A stretch of DNA of 56,958 nucleotides from Candidatus Bathyarchaeota archaeon (GCA_029882535.1 JAOUKM010000007.1:1-56958); one strand, 5' to 3'. Counted from the stretch's first letter, positions 35,489 through 45,118 are shown. A program made the numbers and translations. Notes: a model not told the origin generated them from the sequence alone.

Positions 35489-35827
35489 CTAACTTTCCTC
35501 TTCGAATTGGCGAACATGCTTTGAAAGTAACGGTCCAACTTCGCTTGCTTCCTCAACAACTGGCAGAATATTCTTAAGTTTCTGCAAGTATCTTTGCGCT
35601 TTCAACGTTTTGACTACTGCCAATCCTCTTTCAGTAATAGCGTAAACGACTCTTTTCTTGTTTAGAGGTCGTTCTTCGACAAGATTATTTGAAATTAAAA
35701 AGTTCAAGTATCTCTTCAGCGTCCTGCACTCTATGTCAGCCTCATACGAAACGTCCTCAAAGTTTAAAGACTGAGGAACCAGAGCTTCGAGAATGCTTAG
35801 ATACTTTTCTAATCTTGAACGAGGCAT
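35489..35827 (-). CDS. Winged-helix transcriptional regulator
   Basis: This 112-residue DNA-binding protein has helix-turn-helix RLEKYLSILEAL and VSYEADIECRTLKRYLNFLISNNLVEE, then a wing NKKRVVYAITERGLAVVK, followed by a dimerising helix. It is like the single-domain archaeal winged-helix proteins of the PadR/ArnR-like class. Targets are unknown; the nearest gene is the 53-residue protein. Confidence 0.75.
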   Translation of the reverse strand: MPRSRLEKYLSILEALVPQSLNFEDVSYEADIECRTLKRYLNFLISNNLVEERPLNKKRVVYAITERGLAVVKTLKAQRYLQKLKNILPVVEEASEVGPLLSKHVRQFEEES

Positions 35828-35953
35828 AGCATTGTCTCTCCTTTCTTATGATTCATTGCTGTGAATAAATCTCTTAAGAAATCTGAGTAACTATTTGAAA
35901 TTCATATTTCTCGAAATTGCAATGTCCATATTGCGGTTATTCCACTTCAGCAC

Positions 35954-36505
35954 CTAACGATTCGATTTGCCGAGGTAAATTCTGAGAGCAGACAAAAAAA
36001 CCCATGAGATGGTTGCCAATGATGATATGGTTTCAGGCACCGCGATTCCCAAGCTATAAATTCCCGCTGAATATAATATCCATGAACCTAAACATATCAT
36101 AAAATCTGCCAAGGCTACAACAGATTTTCTTTCCACAGTGTAGATTACTGAAGCGAAGCCCAATGACACAAAAAATAGCACCGACACAAAAAAGTGGAGA
36201 GAATCGTACACTTCATCAAAAGTAGCAACCAGTTGAAGCAGTAAAGCCGAGATTAACAAGCAGTAGCTGGTATACTTGGCATGATTCCTAAAAGCTGTGA
36301 TCGAATAAATCATGATGAAGAATCCAACTAGCAGCAAGCCAAAATTGAACACTGGTGCAATGTCGCTTCTAACGGCGTGTCCAAGATCACTTAAGGCATT
36401 ATCCGACTAGCTAAACCAAGGAGACAAAATTATGGAGACTGCGATGAAAAGATACGCTACTAGAGGGCCAGCTACTCCAAACAGAGCATATTTCCGTTCA
36501 TTCAT
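35954..36505 (-). pseudogene. DUF998-like membrane protein interrupted by in-frame TAG at 36407-36409
   Basis: From the ATG at 36505 (MNERKYALFGVAGPLVAYLF) the frame reads 32 codons, ending SPWFS, then TAG, then continues in the same frame SDNALSDLGHAVRSD and on through a six-helix membrane protein to 35954. The family sequence at this spot normally has Trp (SPWFSW-x-NALSDLGH), so a single G-to-A change TGG to TAG explains the stop. A GTG at 36352 could start a shorter 132-residue product lacking the first helix. The missing part is small, so recent inactivation, read-through or a base-call error are all possible. Confidence 0.75.
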
Positions 36506-36523
36506 ATTTATCCCTATACTGCT

Positions 36524-38278
36524 TCAACGATGACAATAATAAGCGGTAGTTAAGCCGTCTTCGTCGCTGTCTATTCTTACGAAGCCAAACCTTTCAAACT
36601 GCACGACAGCATCAACTTGTAGCTGCTTACAACTCTCTTCAACTAAGCCCTTAGCAACAGACGCATCTTGTAACACCACTTGACACTTTACGACGGTATT
36701 TTCAGGAATCCAATGAATTAAAGGCGCCTTAACTTTCTTAGCTTCCCCATACTCTTGGCTATGAAACATCGCCTTCACAACATCTTCTTCCATACAGTCT
36801 ATCCTTATATTGAACAACTCCATAAACCGTATTACTCGGCCTTTTTCCATTCTCTCAACATCTTTTGTTGCCACCCAAAACCGCGCAACACCATCTTTTG
36901 GTATGACGTTGAATTGTCGAAAACCCCTTTCCGGATAATCAGGATGCAAGGGAATTTTTGCTGCAAATGGTTTGGGAAGATAGCGTACAATCAGTTTTTT
37001 TGGGTTGTGCACAAAGAAGTAACGGTTTGCTTTAGGTTCAATTATCCTTCGGTTGTATGCGTACAGATTTTCCCAGCTGAGCGTCACGTCTTGCGTTTTA
37101 GGTCCCACATCGACGATCAACCGTTTTGTTGCGTCTGCTTGTATGCCTCTACGTCTAAGAGCTGCAAAGGTAGCCAACCTTGGATCGTCCCAGCTTTTAT
37201 AGAGTCCATCACGCATGCCTTGCACAATCTTCGATTTGCTCAAGGACGCCCCAGTGATTTTCATTCGTCCATAATGAATGGCTTCTGGGTACGTCCAGCC
37301 GAAATAGCGATACATGTACTCCTGTCGAGTCTGATTAGTCAAGTGCTCTTTTCCACGTATTATGTGAGTCACGCCCATGAGGTGGTCGTCTACGCCGCAT
37401 GCAAGGTTGTATAGCGGCCAAACACGATATTTGCTGCCAACTCGAGGATGCGGATAAGTCTCGGTGTCGATTATGCGCAGTGCCGGCCAATCTCGAACCG
37501 CTGGATTCGGATGTGTAAGGTCTGTTTTGACGCGGACAACAGCATCTCCTTCCTTGTAAGTGCCATCGAACATTTTTTGCCAACGTTTTAACTGTTCTTC
37601 AGGCAGCACGCTGCGGCAGGAGCATGGTTTTTTGGCTAAAATCAGTTTTTTGAACGCTTCAGACTTGCAGGTGCAAATGTAAGCATTGCCCTCTTTAAGC
37701 AATCGCTCTGCATGTTCGTAATAGATGGGTAAACGGTCGCTTTGAATAATATACTCGTCAGGCTCACATTCTAACCATTTTAAGTCCTCTTTTATAAAGT
37801 CGTAAAACTGTAGCTGCGGACGTTTCAGTTTGGGGTCAGTGTCTTCAAAGCGCACAAGAAACTTTCCCCCATACATCTTTGCATATTCATGACACAGAAT
37901 TATCGCCCTCGCAGAGCCGAGATGAATAGGCGCGTCGGGGTTAGGAGAAAAACGCGTCACAACCACTTTATACTTGTCTACGTTTGGCAAAGGTGGAAGC
38001 CTCTTCTCCTCTTCAACTTTCTCTCGAACGAGAGCCTCAGGCCAATTCTCTTCCACAATCTTTCTCTGCTCTTCAAAACAGAGGCTGTTAACTTCTTCAA
38101 CAACCTCTGCCACAATGGGCACTATCTCCTTAACCTTCGCTTTCAAACGCGGTTTTTCAGCAAGTAACTTACCGATAACTGGCGCTGGATACGCTTTTCC
38201 TTCATGGCGAACAGCATTTAGCAATGCAATTTTCTTTATTTTTTCTCTAAGTTCGGCGTTAAAAGACAACGAAGTCAC
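36524..38278 (-). CDS. gltX: Glutamyl-tRNA synthetase, archaeal type
   Basis: Charges tRNA-Glu (and tRNA-Gln in archaea lacking GlnRS). At 584 residues it has archaeal length. The class I motif SPNPDAPIHLGSARA (HIGH-like) is near residue 112 and SLSKSKI (KMSKS) near residue 360. A cysteine group CTCKSEAFKKLILAKKPCSC near residue 214 may bind zinc. The C-terminal half is the GlnRS-like beta-barrel anticodon domain. It ends the long minus-strand housekeeping block, 8 bp from the GGPP synthase gene. Confidence 0.96.
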   Translation of the reverse strand: MTSLSFNAELREKIKKIALLNAVRHEGKAYPAPVIGKLLAEKPRLKAKVKEIVPIVAEVVEEVNSLCFEEQRKIVEENWPEALVREKVEEEKRLPPLPNVDKYKVVVTRFSPNPDAPIHLGSARAIILCHEYAKMYGGKFLVRFEDTDPKLKRPQLQFYDFIKEDLKWLECEPDEYIIQSDRLPIYYEHAERLLKEGNAYICTCKSEAFKKLILAKKPCSCRSVLPEEQLKRWQKMFDGTYKEGDAVVRVKTDLTHPNPAVRDWPALRIIDTETYPHPRVGSKYRVWPLYNLACGVDDHLMGVTHIIRGKEHLTNQTRQEYMYRYFGWTYPEAIHYGRMKITGASLSKSKIVQGMRDGLYKSWDDPRLATFAALRRRGIQADATKRLIVDVGPKTQDVTLSWENLYAYNRRIIEPKANRYFFVHNPKKLIVRYLPKPFAAKIPLHPDYPERGFRQFNVIPKDGVARFWVATKDVERMEKGRVIRFMELFNIRIDCMEEDVVKAMFHSQEYGEAKKVKAPLIHWIPENTVVKCQVVLQDASVAKGLVEESCKQLQVDAVVQFERFGFVRIDSDEDGLTTAYYCHR

Positions 38279-38286
38279 TCAAATTC

Positions 38287-39369
38287 TCAGATTTTTCTTT
38301 CGATAAGATAGTCTGCAAAGGCTCTTAATTTTTCTTTTGCAGCTGAAGCAGGGAGTAGCTTGTCAACATTGTTCCAGCTTTCTCTCACGATTTTACGTGC
38401 ATACTTTTTTGCATAGTCAATAGCGTTGTACTTCTCCATAATGGCTATGGCTTCGTCACGTAGTTTCTGCTCGTTTGTGTGCATGGTTAAAATTTCGTTA
38501 AGTCGCTTTCTGTCTATAGATGTTGCTTTTTGCAAAGTATAAATAACAATCAATGTCCGTTTGCCTTCAGAAACGTCCATTCCCAGCGCCCCTTTCTTCT
38601 CAGTAAACGCTTTTCCAGTTAAGTCTAAGACATCATCTTGTATCTGAAAAGCAACACCAACCGCCTCTGCAAAACGTCCCAATATTTCAGTCAACTCGTC
38701 ATCAGCACCCGACAAAACTGCAGCCAGCCTTGCCGCTATCCTAGCTAAAGTTCCAGTCTTGTAAGCACACATCTGCAAATAATCCTGCTCACCTATCTTG
38801 TCAGCATCTGCAAGTCCTCTGTGCCACGCGATATCCATAGCTTGGCCGAAGCTGAGGTTAATCATTTCTTGCACGTAAATCTCGTAAGCCTTGTTCAATG
38901 TGGCAGGTGGGATTTTGTCTCGATTTTTAACAAGAGACAAGAGGGGAAGGTAATACATAGCGTTGCCAGAGTTTATGGCTATGTCCAAGCCGAACAGCTT
39001 GTAGGTGCACGGTTTGCCTCTGCGGAGTTCTGATTGGTCTTCTATGTCGTCTACCATCAACGTTCCGTTGTGTATGACTTCGGGGATTATGGCGTATTCT
39101 AGGAAGTCTTTGGGACTCTTTCCTAGGGCTTCGCAGATTAATAGAAATAGGCTGGGTCTCCAACGTTTTCCGCCTCGGTCGAGAAACTCCCAGATAGGCT
39201 CCGCAATTGCTTTGTCTAAAGCCTCGAGGTTGTACGCGTATCTTGGCGCACTAAGATCAAAGACAACTGCGTCTTTCTCAAATTTTCTCGGGATATATTT
39301 TTCAATCATCTCATCAATAACAGCAACTTGCTTTTCTAAAAACTTCTCAACACCAATCTCCATAGTCAT
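38287..39369 (-). CDS. Geranylgeranyl diphosphate synthase (polyprenyl synthetase)
   Basis: Builds C20 or longer prenyl diphosphates for archaeal ether lipids. The first Asp-rich motif is DDIEDQSELRRG and the second is QIQDDVLD; FDLSAPRYAYN at the N-terminus is common in archaeal members. It is 360 residues. The start ATG overlaps the stop of the IPP isomerase (ATGA); an ATG two codons on, with GAGG 8 nt before it, is equally possible. Last isoprenoid gene of the cluster. Confidence 0.94.
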   Translation of the reverse strand: MTMEIGVEKFLEKQVAVIDEMIEKYIPRKFEKDAVVFDLSAPRYAYNLEALDKAIAEPIWEFLDRGGKRWRPSLFLLICEALGKSPKDFLEYAIIPEVIHNGTLMVDDIEDQSELRRGKPCTYKLFGLDIAINSGNAMYYLPLLSLVKNRDKIPPATLNKAYEIYVQEMINLSFGQAMDIAWHRGLADADKIGEQDYLQMCAYKTGTLARIAARLAAVLSGADDELTEILGRFAEAVGVAFQIQDDVLDLTGKAFTEKKGALGMDVSEGKRTLIVIYTLQKATSIDRKRLNEILTMHTNEQKLRDEAIAIMEKYNAIDYAKKYARKIVRESWNNVDKLLPASAAKEKLRAFADYLIERKI

Positions 39370-40460
39370 CGCCTCGCATACAATTCAGGTTTGAAACCTC
39401 GCTTTTCCAACCACTCCGCTGTCTTTCCCAACAACACCACAGGAGCCTTCTTTAACTCGTCCACCGATTCTGCGCCGACAAGAAACATGGCGTTTCTCAA
39501 CTCTTCAACAAAGAAATTCAAAGCTTTCTTCACTTCACTTGCGCTTTTAGTAGCTGGACGTAGTATAGGGGTGGACATGCTGGCTAGACTCGCGCCTAGC
39601 GCTAATGCTTTTGCCACATCTGTGCCTGTTCGCACTCCACCTGAGGCTATAACTGTAAGTTTTGTAGAGTGGCTGACTTCGACGAGACTTGCTACGGTAT
39701 GTATGCCCCAGTCCCAGAAGCTCTCGCCCAACCGTCGGCGAAACACGTCTTCAGCAGCTTTTGCCCGATAATACTCTACAGCTGCCCAGCTCGTTCCACC
39801 AGCACCAGAAACATCAATACCTTTCACTCCAACCCGTTCTAGCTTCTTAGCAACCTCAGCAGACATGCCTGCTCCTGTTTCCTTTACAATTATGGGTATT
39901 TGAAGCGCCTTTGCTATCTCCTCTATTTTCTGAAGAACACCAGCATAACCTGCCTCACCTTCTGGTTGAATCGCTTCCTGCAACGGATTCAAATGAATAG
40001 CCAAAGCATCGGCTTCAATCATTTCCACCGCCTTTTCAGCCTCCTTCACGCCATATCCTTGTACAAGTTGAGGCGCTCCAATGTTGGCAACTAAAAAGGC
40101 GTCTGGCGCCTTTTTTCTAACAATTTTATAAGTCGATTCTAGTTTAGGTTCTTCTATCGCGGCTCTTTGGCTTCCAACACCCATTCCTAAGCCAAGCTCC
40201 TCAACTGCTTTGGCGATAAACGTGTTGATTTTTGTGGCTTCTCTTGTACCTCCAGTCATGGCACCAACAAAAATTGGAGCAGAAAATTTGTGGCTGAAGA
40301 TATTCGTAGTGAGACGGATTTTGTCGCGGTCAATTTCAGGCAAAGCTTGGTGCACGAAGTAGACATTTTCAAAACCAGTAGTAATTCGTCTAGCCCCTAC
40401 ATCTTCTTCTAAGGAGATTTTTATGTGTTCAGCTTTTCTATTCTCTGTCTGATTAGGCAA
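39366..40460 (-). CDS. fni: Isopentenyl-diphosphate delta-isomerase, type 2
   Basis: FMN enzyme that interconverts IPP and DMAPP, 364 residues. It has MTGGTREATKINTFIAKAVEELGLGMGVGSQRAA, VDVSGAGGTSWAA-like GIDVSGAGGTSWAAVE and the ASGGVRTGTDVAKALALGA flavin phosphate site. The final TGA overlaps the GGPP synthase ATG. The RNase J gene found here in many euryarchaea is absent. Confidence 0.96.
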   Translation of the reverse strand: MPNQTENRKAEHIKISLEEDVGARRITTGFENVYFVHQALPEIDRDKIRLTTNIFSHKFSAPIFVGAMTGGTREATKINTFIAKAVEELGLGMGVGSQRAAIEEPKLESTYKIVRKKAPDAFLVANIGAPQLVQGYGVKEAEKAVEMIEADALAIHLNPLQEAIQPEGEAGYAGVLQKIEEIAKALQIPIIVKETGAGMSAEVAKKLERVGVKGIDVSGAGGTSWAAVEYYRAKAAEDVFRRRLGESFWDWGIHTVASLVEVSHSTKLTVIASGGVRTGTDVAKALALGASLASMSTPILRPATKSASEVKKALNFFVEELRNAMFLVGAESVDELKKAPVVLLGKTAEWLEKRGFKPELYARR

Positions 40461-40466
40461 TACAGT

Positions 40467-41249
40467 TCACTCTTTTTCGATTAATGTACTGACTACTTTT
40501 TCTTCCCTAAGCGCCTTGTAAACATTACATTCCTCGGCAGCATTAACAATTATCGTCGGAATGTCAGCGTCAATAGCTGGTATCAGTTCTAAAATTTTGC
40601 CCAACATCCCCCCTGTCACGTCGGTTACTTTTGCTTTCTCAATATTGTGTAGCAAAGTTTTCAATTCCTGCAATGTGATGTGCGGTATTAGTTGTGCAGA
40701 ATCGTCAGTCTTCGGATCTGCTGTGTGTAGTCCATCTACGTCAGCGCCAATAATTATCTTATTAGCCTTGAACTTTGTTGCTAAGGTGGCAACTAGCTGA
40801 TCACCAGAGAGTATTGTGAATCCTATGTTGTTGTCTAGAACTGCGTCTCCAAAAAGCACAGGCACAAACCCTATGTCTAAAAGCTGGATTAACGTGCTGT
40901 TGTAGAAGATTTGAATTCGTCTAGCCTTCGTAACTATGCAGGACGACGGAGAAACAGAAAAAGCAGCAATATTATGGCGTATTAGAGCATCCACAACTAG
41001 TTTGTTCAGTTCAAGCATGGCTTGATGGGTTTTTGAAAAGCCTTCAATTTGTGATGGATCTTCGTAGCCTTCTTTGATCTTGTATTGTTTTGCTAGAGGA
41101 TGACCGAAGCTGCCGCCGCCATGCACTATAATTAAACGTTCAACATTTGCGTCAGCTATTTCCTTTGCCAGCCGCTGTATGGCATCTAGGTTGGGAGTCA
41201 TGGGTTTTCCTTTATCTGTTATCACGGAGCCGCCGAGCTTCAAAACCAT
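40467..41249 (-). CDS. ipk: Isopentenyl phosphate kinase
   Basis: Phosphorylates isopentenyl phosphate to IPP, the last step of the archaeal mevalonate route. It has an amino-acid-kinase fold: LKLGGSVITDKGKP at the N-terminus, VHGGGSFGHPLAKQY with the catalytic His that marks this family, and VTDVTGGMLGKI near the end. The open frame extends to 41348 through the end of mevalonate kinase, but the family start is MVLKLGGS at 41249, giving 260 residues. It lies 10 bp after the kinase stop. Confidence 0.95.
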   Translation of the reverse strand: MVLKLGGSVITDKGKPMTPNLDAIQRLAKEIADANVERLIIVHGGGSFGHPLAKQYKIKEGYEDPSQIEGFSKTHQAMLELNKLVVDALIRHNIAAFSVSPSSCIVTKARRIQIFYNSTLIQLLDIGFVPVLFGDAVLDNNIGFTILSGDQLVATLATKFKANKIIIGADVDGLHTADPKTDDSAQLIPHITLQELKTLLHNIEKAKVTDVTGGMLGKILELIPAIDADIPTIIVNAAEECNVYKALREEKVVSTLIEKE

Positions 41250-41259
41250 CAACTTGGCT

Positions 41260-42255
41260 TCAGCTCTGCTCTTCAATTTTAGCTCCGTCCGCAGTTCTTC
41301 TAGCAACAAAAGCCCTTCCGCCAGCCTGCTCAATAGCTTTTTGGACATGCTTTAAATTCTTCGGTTTGGCTAAAGCAATAATGCAGCCCCCTCCCCCTGC
41401 GCCTGTCAATTTTGCACCTAACGCTCCAGCTTTCCTTGCTGCGAACACCAGTCTTTCTAACGATTCGTTTGAAACGCCGACAGCATAAAGAAGGGCGTGA
41501 TTGATGTTCATAAGCTCGCCTAACAGTGCTAAGTCGCCATTTTGCAACGCCTTGACAGCAGCACAAGCAACTTCGCCTCCACTCTTTATTACTGGCTCAA
41601 CAATGGACGGATACGAGTCATGTATCCTTTTCACTTCCGCAACTAAGCTTCCAGTAGATCTTTCTATGCAGGTGTTTCCGATAACAAGAAGAATGTCAGC
41701 AGCCACTTCCAACCGAGTGAAACCCTTATTCCTTTGATATAATACGACGCCGCCATACGTTGCAATTGTAGGGTCTACGCCCGAGGGAGTGCCGTGAATC
41801 AGCTTCTCAGCGTCATAGGCAATCTGAAAAACATCTTCCTGTGCTAATTCTACATTCAGCAATCTGCTCATTGCAAGTGCGGTTGCAGCCGCTACCGCTG
41901 CGGAGGAACCTAGCCCTGCGGCAACTGGAATTGAGGAGTTAATCTCAACACTGACGCCCACATTCTTTCCACGATGTTGGCCTAAGACTTTCCTTGCTGC
42001 AACCATTATCGGTTCCAGTTTAGCTCGGATGTTTTCTTTGCCTTTTTCTGCTGAAAAACGATTATTTTCGAAATAACCAGCCACGCCTAAATCTCTTGAA
42101 AGCACACGTATACGTTTGTCATTTCGCAGAGTTACTGTTACATAGGCGCGCTTGTCAATGGCTAACACGATTGCTGGCTCGCCGTAAACGACGAAGTGCT
42201 CGCCGAACAGTATTATTTTGGCTGGTGCAGAGGCTGTTACTGCCAAAGACACCAC
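41260..42255 (-). CDS. mvk: Mevalonate kinase
   Basis: GHMP kinase forming mevalonate 5-phosphate, 331 residues. It has APAKIILFGEHFVVYGEPAI at the start, the ATP loop PVAAGLGSSAAVAAATALAMSRL, HGTPSGVDPTIATYGG and the C-terminal KLTGAGGGGCIIAL. It is followed by isopentenyl phosphate kinase and preceded by MEMO 8 bp upstream. Confidence 0.97.
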   Translation of the reverse strand: MVSLAVTASAPAKIILFGEHFVVYGEPAIVLAIDKRAYVTVTLRNDKRIRVLSRDLGVAGYFENNRFSAEKGKENIRAKLEPIMVAARKVLGQHRGKNVGVSVEINSSIPVAAGLGSSAAVAAATALAMSRLLNVELAQEDVFQIAYDAEKLIHGTPSGVDPTIATYGGVVLYQRNKGFTRLEVAADILLVIGNTCIERSTGSLVAEVKRIHDSYPSIVEPVIKSGGEVACAAVKALQNGDLALLGELMNINHALLYAVGVSNESLERLVFAARKAGALGAKLTGAGGGGCIIALAKPKNLKHVQKAIEQAGGRAFVARRTADGAKIEEQS

Positions 42256-42263
42256 TACCTTTC

Positions 42264-43109
42264 CTATTTTGTGAACGCAGCAGAAGCGTAACCGACAACA
42301 GCCGAATAATCTCCTGTAACGTCACCGCTTGTTTTATAGCAAAGAATTTGACCTTTTTTGGCGCCGAAAAGTTTGGCTGCAGTAATAAGAGCCACAACTG
42401 GACCATAACCGCAGGCAGTTATGTGATAACGTTCAATAGTTGAATAAAACTCTTTTTCATCCAGCTTTTCTAAGGCACTAAGCGCTTTCCTATCTTTCTT
42501 TTCCGCTAACTCGTGGGGCTCATAATGTGTCATGTCTGTAGAGGCGATTATTACAGCGTTTTTTCCATCCAAAGCCTCTGCGACAGCTTGACCCACTTCA
42601 CGGCTTGACTCAAAATCTTGCATCAGAAAACTTACGGGTACGAACGTGAAAGCTGAGCCGTAAAGATACTGTAGAAAAGGAAGCTGAACTTCAATAGAAT
42701 GCTCAAAAACATGCGCCAACTCGTCTACATCAATAATTCCTGATTTGCGCAAAATCTGGTCTGCAGTTTCTTTGTCGATTTGTACGTCACCTAAGGGTGT
42801 TCGCCAAACTCCTTCCTTCATAACCGCTAACCCGCTACCTTGCCCAGTGTGATTTGGACCAAAAATCACGATGACATGTGGCTTACCGTCAGCAGCCAAA
42901 CAGGAGTATGAATGGGCAGCCACTGGACCTGAGTACATATAACCAGCGTGAGGACAAATTAAGCCAACAACATTTCTTGAGCCCTTTTGCACAATTGGAA
43001 TCTTCCCAGGGCCCAGTTTGTGGGTGAAGCAGTTTTCTATCTGTTTTTTTAATGCTTCTGGAATGCCAGCGTAGAAACTTCCCGCTTGGCATGATCTCCT
43101 TATTTTCAC
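42264..43109 (-). CDS. MEMO-like protein (AmmeMemoRadiSam system protein B)
   Basis: This 281-residue protein of the MEMO1 family is related to non-haem-iron dioxygenases. It starts RRSCQAGSFYAGIPEALKKQ and has CPHAGYMYSGPVAAHSY, FGPNHTGQGSGLAVM and ASTDMTHYEPHELAEKKD with the metal-ligand His residues. It lies between S2 and mevalonate kinase, a conserved archaeal place. Function in archaea is unproven; the AMMECR1 and radical SAM partners are not adjacent. Confidence 0.93.
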   Translation of the reverse strand: MKIRRSCQAGSFYAGIPEALKKQIENCFTHKLGPGKIPIVQKGSRNVVGLICPHAGYMYSGPVAAHSYSCLAADGKPHVIVIFGPNHTGQGSGLAVMKEGVWRTPLGDVQIDKETADQILRKSGIIDVDELAHVFEHSIEVQLPFLQYLYGSAFTFVPVSFLMQDFESSREVGQAVAEALDGKNAVIIASTDMTHYEPHELAEKKDRKALSALEKLDEKEFYSTIERYHITACGYGPVVALITAAKLFGAKKGQILCYKTSGDVTGDYSAVVGYASAAFTK

Positions 43110-43127
43110 TGACGTACCCTCAGTTGG

Positions 43128-43838
43128 CTATTCAACTCGTGATATTCTTGCTTCAAAATCGTCAATGGACAACTCCAAGTCTTTGTCAAGCGCCAATTCT
43201 CCTTTCTCACGAAGCACTTGCCTCGCCAGCATCCAATAAATGACTGCTAAAGCTCTTCGACCCTTGTTGTTCGTTGGAATCACAAAGTCTACGCCAGAAA
43301 ATTCGTTATCAGTGCTACACAATGCGATGACTGGAATGCCCATAATCCCTGCTTCTTTCACAGCTTGCAAATCAGCTTTCGGGTCAGAAACAATAATGAC
43401 TGCTGGTTCGATGTGTTTTGGATAAAAAGGATTTGAGAACAGCCCGGGAACAAATCTTCCTGCAATAGATGTTGCCTTTGTTACTTCACAGAACTTCGTT
43501 GCTGGATAACGTGCATAAAGTCGAGCTGCAACAACAGCGATTTTTGCTGGTTCAAATCTTGAAAGGAATTTCGCTGCGATGCGTATACGTTCATCTGTTT
43601 TCTTAACATCCAGCACGAACAAACCGTCAGGTCTTACACGGTAGATAAATTGATCCATGTCTTTCGTTTTCATACGTGTGCCTATGTGGATGCCTGCGGA
43701 GAGTAGCGTATCACGTGGTAATAAGAGTTCTTCTTCAGTTGCCACTGCTAATTCTTCATCACTTTTTTCCTGTAAATTCGTCTTCTCGATATTCCCGGCA
43801 TTCTCAGTTTTTTCATTTTCTTCTTTTTCTGACAGCAA
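43128..43838 (-). CDS. rps2: 30S ribosomal protein S2
   Basis: This 236-residue protein has an acidic N-terminal extension (about 35 residues, Glu/Lys-rich) before the conserved SAGIHIGTRMKTKDMDQFIYRVRPDGLFVLDV. The RYPATKFCEVTKATSIAGRFVPG and VIPTNNKGRRALAVIYWMLAR segments confirm it. The start is a TTG at 43838 with GGAGG upstream, inside the end of enolase (26-bp overlap). Confidence 0.96.
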   Translation of the reverse strand: MLSEKEENEKTENAGNIEKTNLQEKSDEELAVATEEELLLPRDTLLSAGIHIGTRMKTKDMDQFIYRVRPDGLFVLDVKKTDERIRIAAKFLSRFEPAKIAVVAARLYARYPATKFCEVTKATSIAGRFVPGLFSNPFYPKHIEPAVIIVSDPKADLQAVKEAGIMGIPVIALCSTDNEFSGVDFVIPTNNKGRRALAVIYWMLARQVLREKGELALDKDLELSIDDFEARISRVE

Positions 43839-45099
43839 TATTTTCCTCCTTTAACGGAATTTTAGCCATTCTCGCTCTTTTTCCAAGCGTGTCTTCTATC
43901 CTGATAAGTTCGTTAATTTTTGCGATTCGAGCTCCTTCAATCACGCCCGTCTTAATAATGGGACAGTGAAAAGCTACCGCCAAATGAGCAATCTCCGCAT
44001 TCACAGTGTCGCCTGACCTATGCGATACTACCGGCGCGTATAGTGCTTCTCTAGCCGTTTTTGCGGCTTCCCAAGCGTCGGTAAGTGTTCCTATTTGATT
44101 GGGCTTTATTATTATCGAGTTAGCAGCGGCTTTTTTGATTCCATGTTTTAGTCGTTTAACATTTGTAACAAACAAGTCGTCGCCACAAATGAGGCAGTTG
44201 CTGGCTGTTTTTGTTAGCCACGCAAAATTTTCAAAATCCTCCTCGTGAAATGGGTCTTCCACGTAAATTAGGTTGTATTTTTCGATCAATTCCAAAACAT
44301 ATTCCACCTGCTCTTCGGGTGTTCTTTTGGTTTTTTCATGAGAATAAATGTAGCATTTCTTTTTGGAGTTCCAAAGAGTTGAAGCAGCAACATCTACTCC
44401 TACTCTACATTCGAATCCAAGCTGCTTTGAAACCTCTTCACATGCTTGCATCATGAGCTCTAGAGCTTCGTAGTTATTTACGTCGGCAATCCAAGCGCCT
44501 TCATCGCTTCTTCCACTTGTAAACGTTTTCTTGGTTTTTCTAAGAATTTCACCCACTTTTCTATGGAACGCCACGTTTGCCTTTGCAGCATCCCAAAAAG
44601 ACTTTGCATAGATGGGTAAAACCAAAAATTCTTGTATATCAGGAGCTCTACCATGGGCGTGTTTACCTCCGCTTAAAACATTTCCTAGAGGAAATGGGAG
44701 TTCATAAGCAAGGTGACCTCCAAGATATTCATATAATAGCACATCATAAGAGTCGGATGTTGCTTTTGCGGCACACAAAGAGATAGCGTACGCAGTGTTT
44801 CCTCCTATCTTTTTGAAGTATCCCGTTCCGTCGATTTCGTGAAGAAGATAGTCTATTTCTTCTTGTTCATTTGCATCCATGCCAACTAATTTAGGTGCAA
44901 TTGATTTTTCAACGATCTCTACTGCGGTCTCTACACCGCCTTCTGGATAATACACAACTTCAGCCAAGCCTTTGCTCGCTCCCGCTGGCGCGGCTGCTCT
45001 TCCAAAACCAGACTCAGTTTCTATGTCCACTTCTATTGTTTCGTCTCCACGACTATTGAAAATTCTGCGCGCCACAACTTCCTTTATTTGACTGGACAA
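43813..45099 (-). CDS. eno: Enolase
   Basis: Converts 2-phosphoglycerate to phosphoenolpyruvate. It is 428 residues, with IKEVVARRIFNSRGDETIEVD, the metal ligands in VGVDVAAS, YVEDPFHEEDF and CGDDLFVTN, the catalytic Lys in IIKPNQIGTLTDA, and SHRSGDT. RNSRGNPT of most enolases reads FNSRGDETI here. It is in the ribosomal cluster between RpoN and S2, as in many archaea. Confidence 0.96.
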   Translation of the reverse strand: MSSQIKEVVARRIFNSRGDETIEVDIETESGFGRAAAPAGASKGLAEVVYYPEGGVETAVEIVEKSIAPKLVGMDANEQEEIDYLLHEIDGTGYFKKIGGNTAYAISLCAAKATSDSYDVLLYEYLGGHLAYELPFPLGNVLSGGKHAHGRAPDIQEFLVLPIYAKSFWDAAKANVAFHRKVGEILRKTKKTFTSGRSDEGAWIADVNNYEALELMMQACEEVSKQLGFECRVGVDVAASTLWNSKKKCYIYSHEKTKRTPEEQVEYVLELIEKYNLIYVEDPFHEEDFENFAWLTKTASNCLICGDDLFVTNVKRLKHGIKKAAANSIIIKPNQIGTLTDAWEAAKTAREALYAPVVSHRSGDTVNAEIAHLAVAFHCPIIKTGVIEGARIAKINELIRIEDTLGKRARMAKIPLKEENIAVRKRRK

Positions 45100-45118
45100 G
45101 CCTAGGCATCTCCCCCCT

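Noticed and set aside
36755-37414. 219-residue frame antisense to GluRS
   Set aside because: Fully inside the aminoacyl-tRNA synthetase, which has all class I motifs.
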